Shown in pieces: positions 63,025 to 64,000 of a stretch of DNA of 64,000 nucleotides. Location: positions 14,743,796-14,807,795 of the forward strand of contig NC_045140.1 of assembly GCF_008831285.2 (NCBI RefSeq). Reading direction: 5' to 3'. The translations under genes and the position numbers were made by a program. The notes under the pieces are model-generated. The model did no database searches, was not told the origin of the DNA, and was given only the letters and a program-made list of their open reading frames with translations. The stretch comes from Nymphaea colorata (lineage: Eukaryota > Streptophyta > Magnoliopsida > Nymphaeales > Nymphaeaceae). Within the stretch, counting starts at the first letter, position 1; each line of letters starts with the position of its first letter.

Positions 63025-63687
63025 CTACAGCAAAGAAAACCAAAAATCAGAATTATAAATAAAAAATACAAACACAAAAACTAAAGAACAAATAACTATA
63101 GCCATTCCACTTATTTAACACCTCATCCACATGAGAATCCCCCACAAAATAAGCATACAATCATGCATGCACACATGAAAATCTTTAAAGAAGTTTATGC
63201 ATTCAAGGACTACATCAATTTGGTGTATCCGTGTGGCCATGAATGCAGACATGGATAAGGGTGCAAAGCAATTTCAAAAAAGTTCAGGTACGGGATAGAA
63301 CTATATGTAACACACACACACCACAAACATATATACAGGGACAAGTGTATCCTAGACAGCCTAGCAGATATTTTAAATATAATCTAAGCCTCCTCACAGG
63401 TCTACAACTACCAATTTGGCACAATACATGTTTTTGTTCAAGTTGGTTAATGAAAAATGTTGATTCCTTTATTGCAATTGTGCCGTAACAACCATTAATC
63501 TTTTGATGGTTATCTAGGCCAAAGAAATCATCAACTAAATACATGTCTGTAATCAAATCCTTCTTCACTTCATATCTACAAGGTTGGATTGCAGAAAGTA
63601 AGTTTTCTGTGTACATTTTATGTAATGTAGCCCAATGACCGTGATCTGGGATGCACCCATCTCTCTCTCTCGCTCTCTCTCTGTTTA

Positions 63688-63730
<43 letters not shown>

Positions 63731-64000
63731 TGGCTAAAAATTAAAAATTACCTATGTCCACTTCAAAGAAAACTCTTTTTAAAAAAGCCTTTATCCATCC
63801 ATAGTAATGATCTAAACTATGCCTTACAGATTGACCAGTGACGGCAACATTCTCTCACCTGAAACTCGCCACACACAGAGGTTTAACAAACAGACAGCTC
63901 ACAGAGGTTTAAGAAACCGACATATACAATAGCCTACATGTCAATTAAGCATATAAATTATAAAGTACTAATTGATAAGCTAAAAGCATTCATCCATAGG
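63025..64000 (-). other. Intron of the PP2A-A gene (runs off the window)
   Basis: The acceptor CTGTAG lies next to 63024. The interval includes a TC-rich tract (63661-63682) and a TA microsatellite (63691-63726). No HEAT-repeat coding sequence was seen on the minus strand, so it is probably all intron. Confidence 0.6.
63691..63726. repeat. TA microsatellite
   Basis: About eighteen TA dinucleotides directly after a CT-rich run. Confidence 0.9.

Overview
The window is nuclear DNA from a flowering plant. Coding exons are separated by many GT-AG introns. Intergenic DNA is AT-rich and full of microsatellites, and it carries MITE-like and SINE-like debris. The recognisable proteins are plant-specific or plant-typed (a P-type plasma-membrane proton pump, an SBP-box factor, an atypical bHLH factor). 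I cannot name the species from sequence alone. Gene density is low, with four supportable protein-coding genes in 64 kb.

Layout: 1-14.4 kb is intergenic. It holds a fold-back element (4.44-4.70 kb), a three-copy tandem repeat split by a small transposon-like insertion (7.09-7.51 kb) and the promoter of the next gene. 14.58-25.6 kb is a complete plus-strand plasma-membrane H+-ATPase gene: 20 coding exons, 953 aa, a 3.4-kb first intron and a five-codon upstream ORF in its leader. 25.6-37.4 kb is intergenic, with an 84-bp tandem duplication just past the pump gene, a degenerate 'TATGAGATAA' array and a 230-bp TA tract between two diverged direct repeats. 37.5-38.1 kb is an intronless plus-strand gene for an atypical, non-basic HLH protein of the bHLH146/IBH1-like type. 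38.1-50.0 kb is intergenic with a few unassigned ORFs. 50.1-52.7 kb is a complete three-exon plus-strand SBP-box gene of the SPL8/LIGULELESS1 type, with no usable miR156 site. 52.7-62.3 kb is intergenic and repeat-bearing. 62.3-63.0 kb is the 3' end (last three exons) of a minus-strand gene for the PP2A 65-kDa scaffold subunit A; the rest lies beyond the right edge.

The genes are not an operon and show no cluster logic. The pump energises the plasma membrane. The HLH and SBP proteins are developmental regulators, and PP2A-A is a phosphatase scaffold. I found no convincing new multi-gene system. The most interesting signals are post-transcriptional: the pump leader uORF, a possible stop/start-overlapping uORF at SPL8 and a NAGNAG acceptor in SPL8. 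The datable transposon insertion at 7.28 kb is also worth a look. Exon boundaries were set by reading frame, GT-AG ends and remembered family conservation; no alignment was run.
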